26,215 nt of DNA from Collinsella sp. (GTDB lineage: Bacteria; Actinomycetota; Coriobacteriia; Coriobacteriales; Coriobacteriaceae): the NCBI GenBank assembly GCA_019419545.1, contig DXZT01000002.1, positions 1-26,215 on the forward strand, given 5' to 3'. Under the pieces are notes generated by a model that was given only the letters and a program-made list of their open reading frames with translations, was not told where the DNA came from and did no database searches. Positions 26,025 through 26,215 of this stretch are shown piece after piece. The position numbers and the translations under genes were made by a program. Each line of letters begins with the position of its first letter. Position 1 is the first letter of the stretch.

Positions 26025-26156
26025 CTATCTACTACGTTTAACCCGTATGGGTCGACCATCCCCCGGTTTTCCGAAAATTGGCAAGCCGTTTACCTGCGGT
26101 TTTTATTTCGCGAAATTCGGTATGGTTGAGGGTGGTCGGTTAAACGTAGTAGATAG
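26025..26156. repeat. Palindromic intergenic element near the window end
   Basis: The arms 26025-26043 and 26138-26156 are perfect 19-base reverse complements (CTATCTACTACGTTTAACC and complement) around 94 bases. The centre holds a palindrome ATTTCGCGAAAT (26105-26116), and the flanks of the arms hold further weak complements (GACCATCC with GGTGGTC). It lies 105 bases before the tex start on the opposite side. No gene is visible from 25920 to the end at 26215. The final stretch has a small GGACCGC/GCGGTCC hairpin only. Confidence 0.75.
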
Positions 26157-26215
26157 ACCCATTTGGGGGTGCGGACAGAAAGTTGGACCGCGGGGCGGTC
26201 CGGACTGGAGGTTCG

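Noticed and set aside
26160..26215. Possible T-box or other riboswitch at the window end
   Set aside because: Only a small GGACCGC/GCGGTCC hairpin is visible and the sequence is cut off; no conserved motif could be identified.

Overview
The window is high-GC DNA with short intergenic gaps and good GGAGG-type ribosome sites. Its gene content (SipW-type secretion cluster, KUP transporter, KdpD-like kinase with DUF4118 but no KdpD domain, RlmKL fusion, long gene-end palindromes) suggests a gut actinobacterium of the Coriobacteriia, most likely Collinsella. That assignment is from family knowledge and style; no database search was run. No rRNA, tRNA, CRISPR array, transposase or phage gene was seen.

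Layout. (1) 144-9001, plus strand: a surface-fibre locus. It holds a SipW/ER-type signal peptidase, a TasA-like probable major subunit followed by a strong hairpin, a second SipW-type exported protein, a giant 1822-residue secreted protein (beta-helix start, six GW-containing B-repeat-like modules, Cna-B-like end), a third SipW-type protein translationally coupled to the giant, and a membrane- or wall-anchored member with a degenerate sortase motif. (2) 9002-9309: a convergent gap full of nested inverted repeats. (3) 9310-11610, minus: an LTA-synthase-like polymerase. (4) 11825-12697: nitroreductase. (5) 12857-17595: a potassium block of KUP transporter, small membrane protein, then a terminator and a KdpD-like kinase/KdpE-like regulator pair, with no Kdp pump in view. 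(6) 17690-20260, minus: RlmKL whose first methyltransferase half has lost its active-site motifs. (7) 20336-22061: HAD phosphatase and a small transaldolase. (8) 22457-23590, minus: an Abi_2 protein with a HEPN RNase motif, preceded by its own promoter and a roughly 65-nt structured, terminator-ended leader. (9) 23772-25919, minus: Tex. (10) a palindromic intergenic element near the window end.

The most interesting system is the Abi_2/HEPN gene with its upstream small-RNA-like leader, which resembles a type of RNA-controlled toxin-antitoxin. The fibre locus is second: its parts suggest one secretion and assembly unit with expression ratios set by a hairpin and by start-site strength. The split RlmKL, with a dead-looking first half, is third. 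Many gene ends carry long, nearly perfect palindromes that look like genus-specific intergenic elements serving as terminators.
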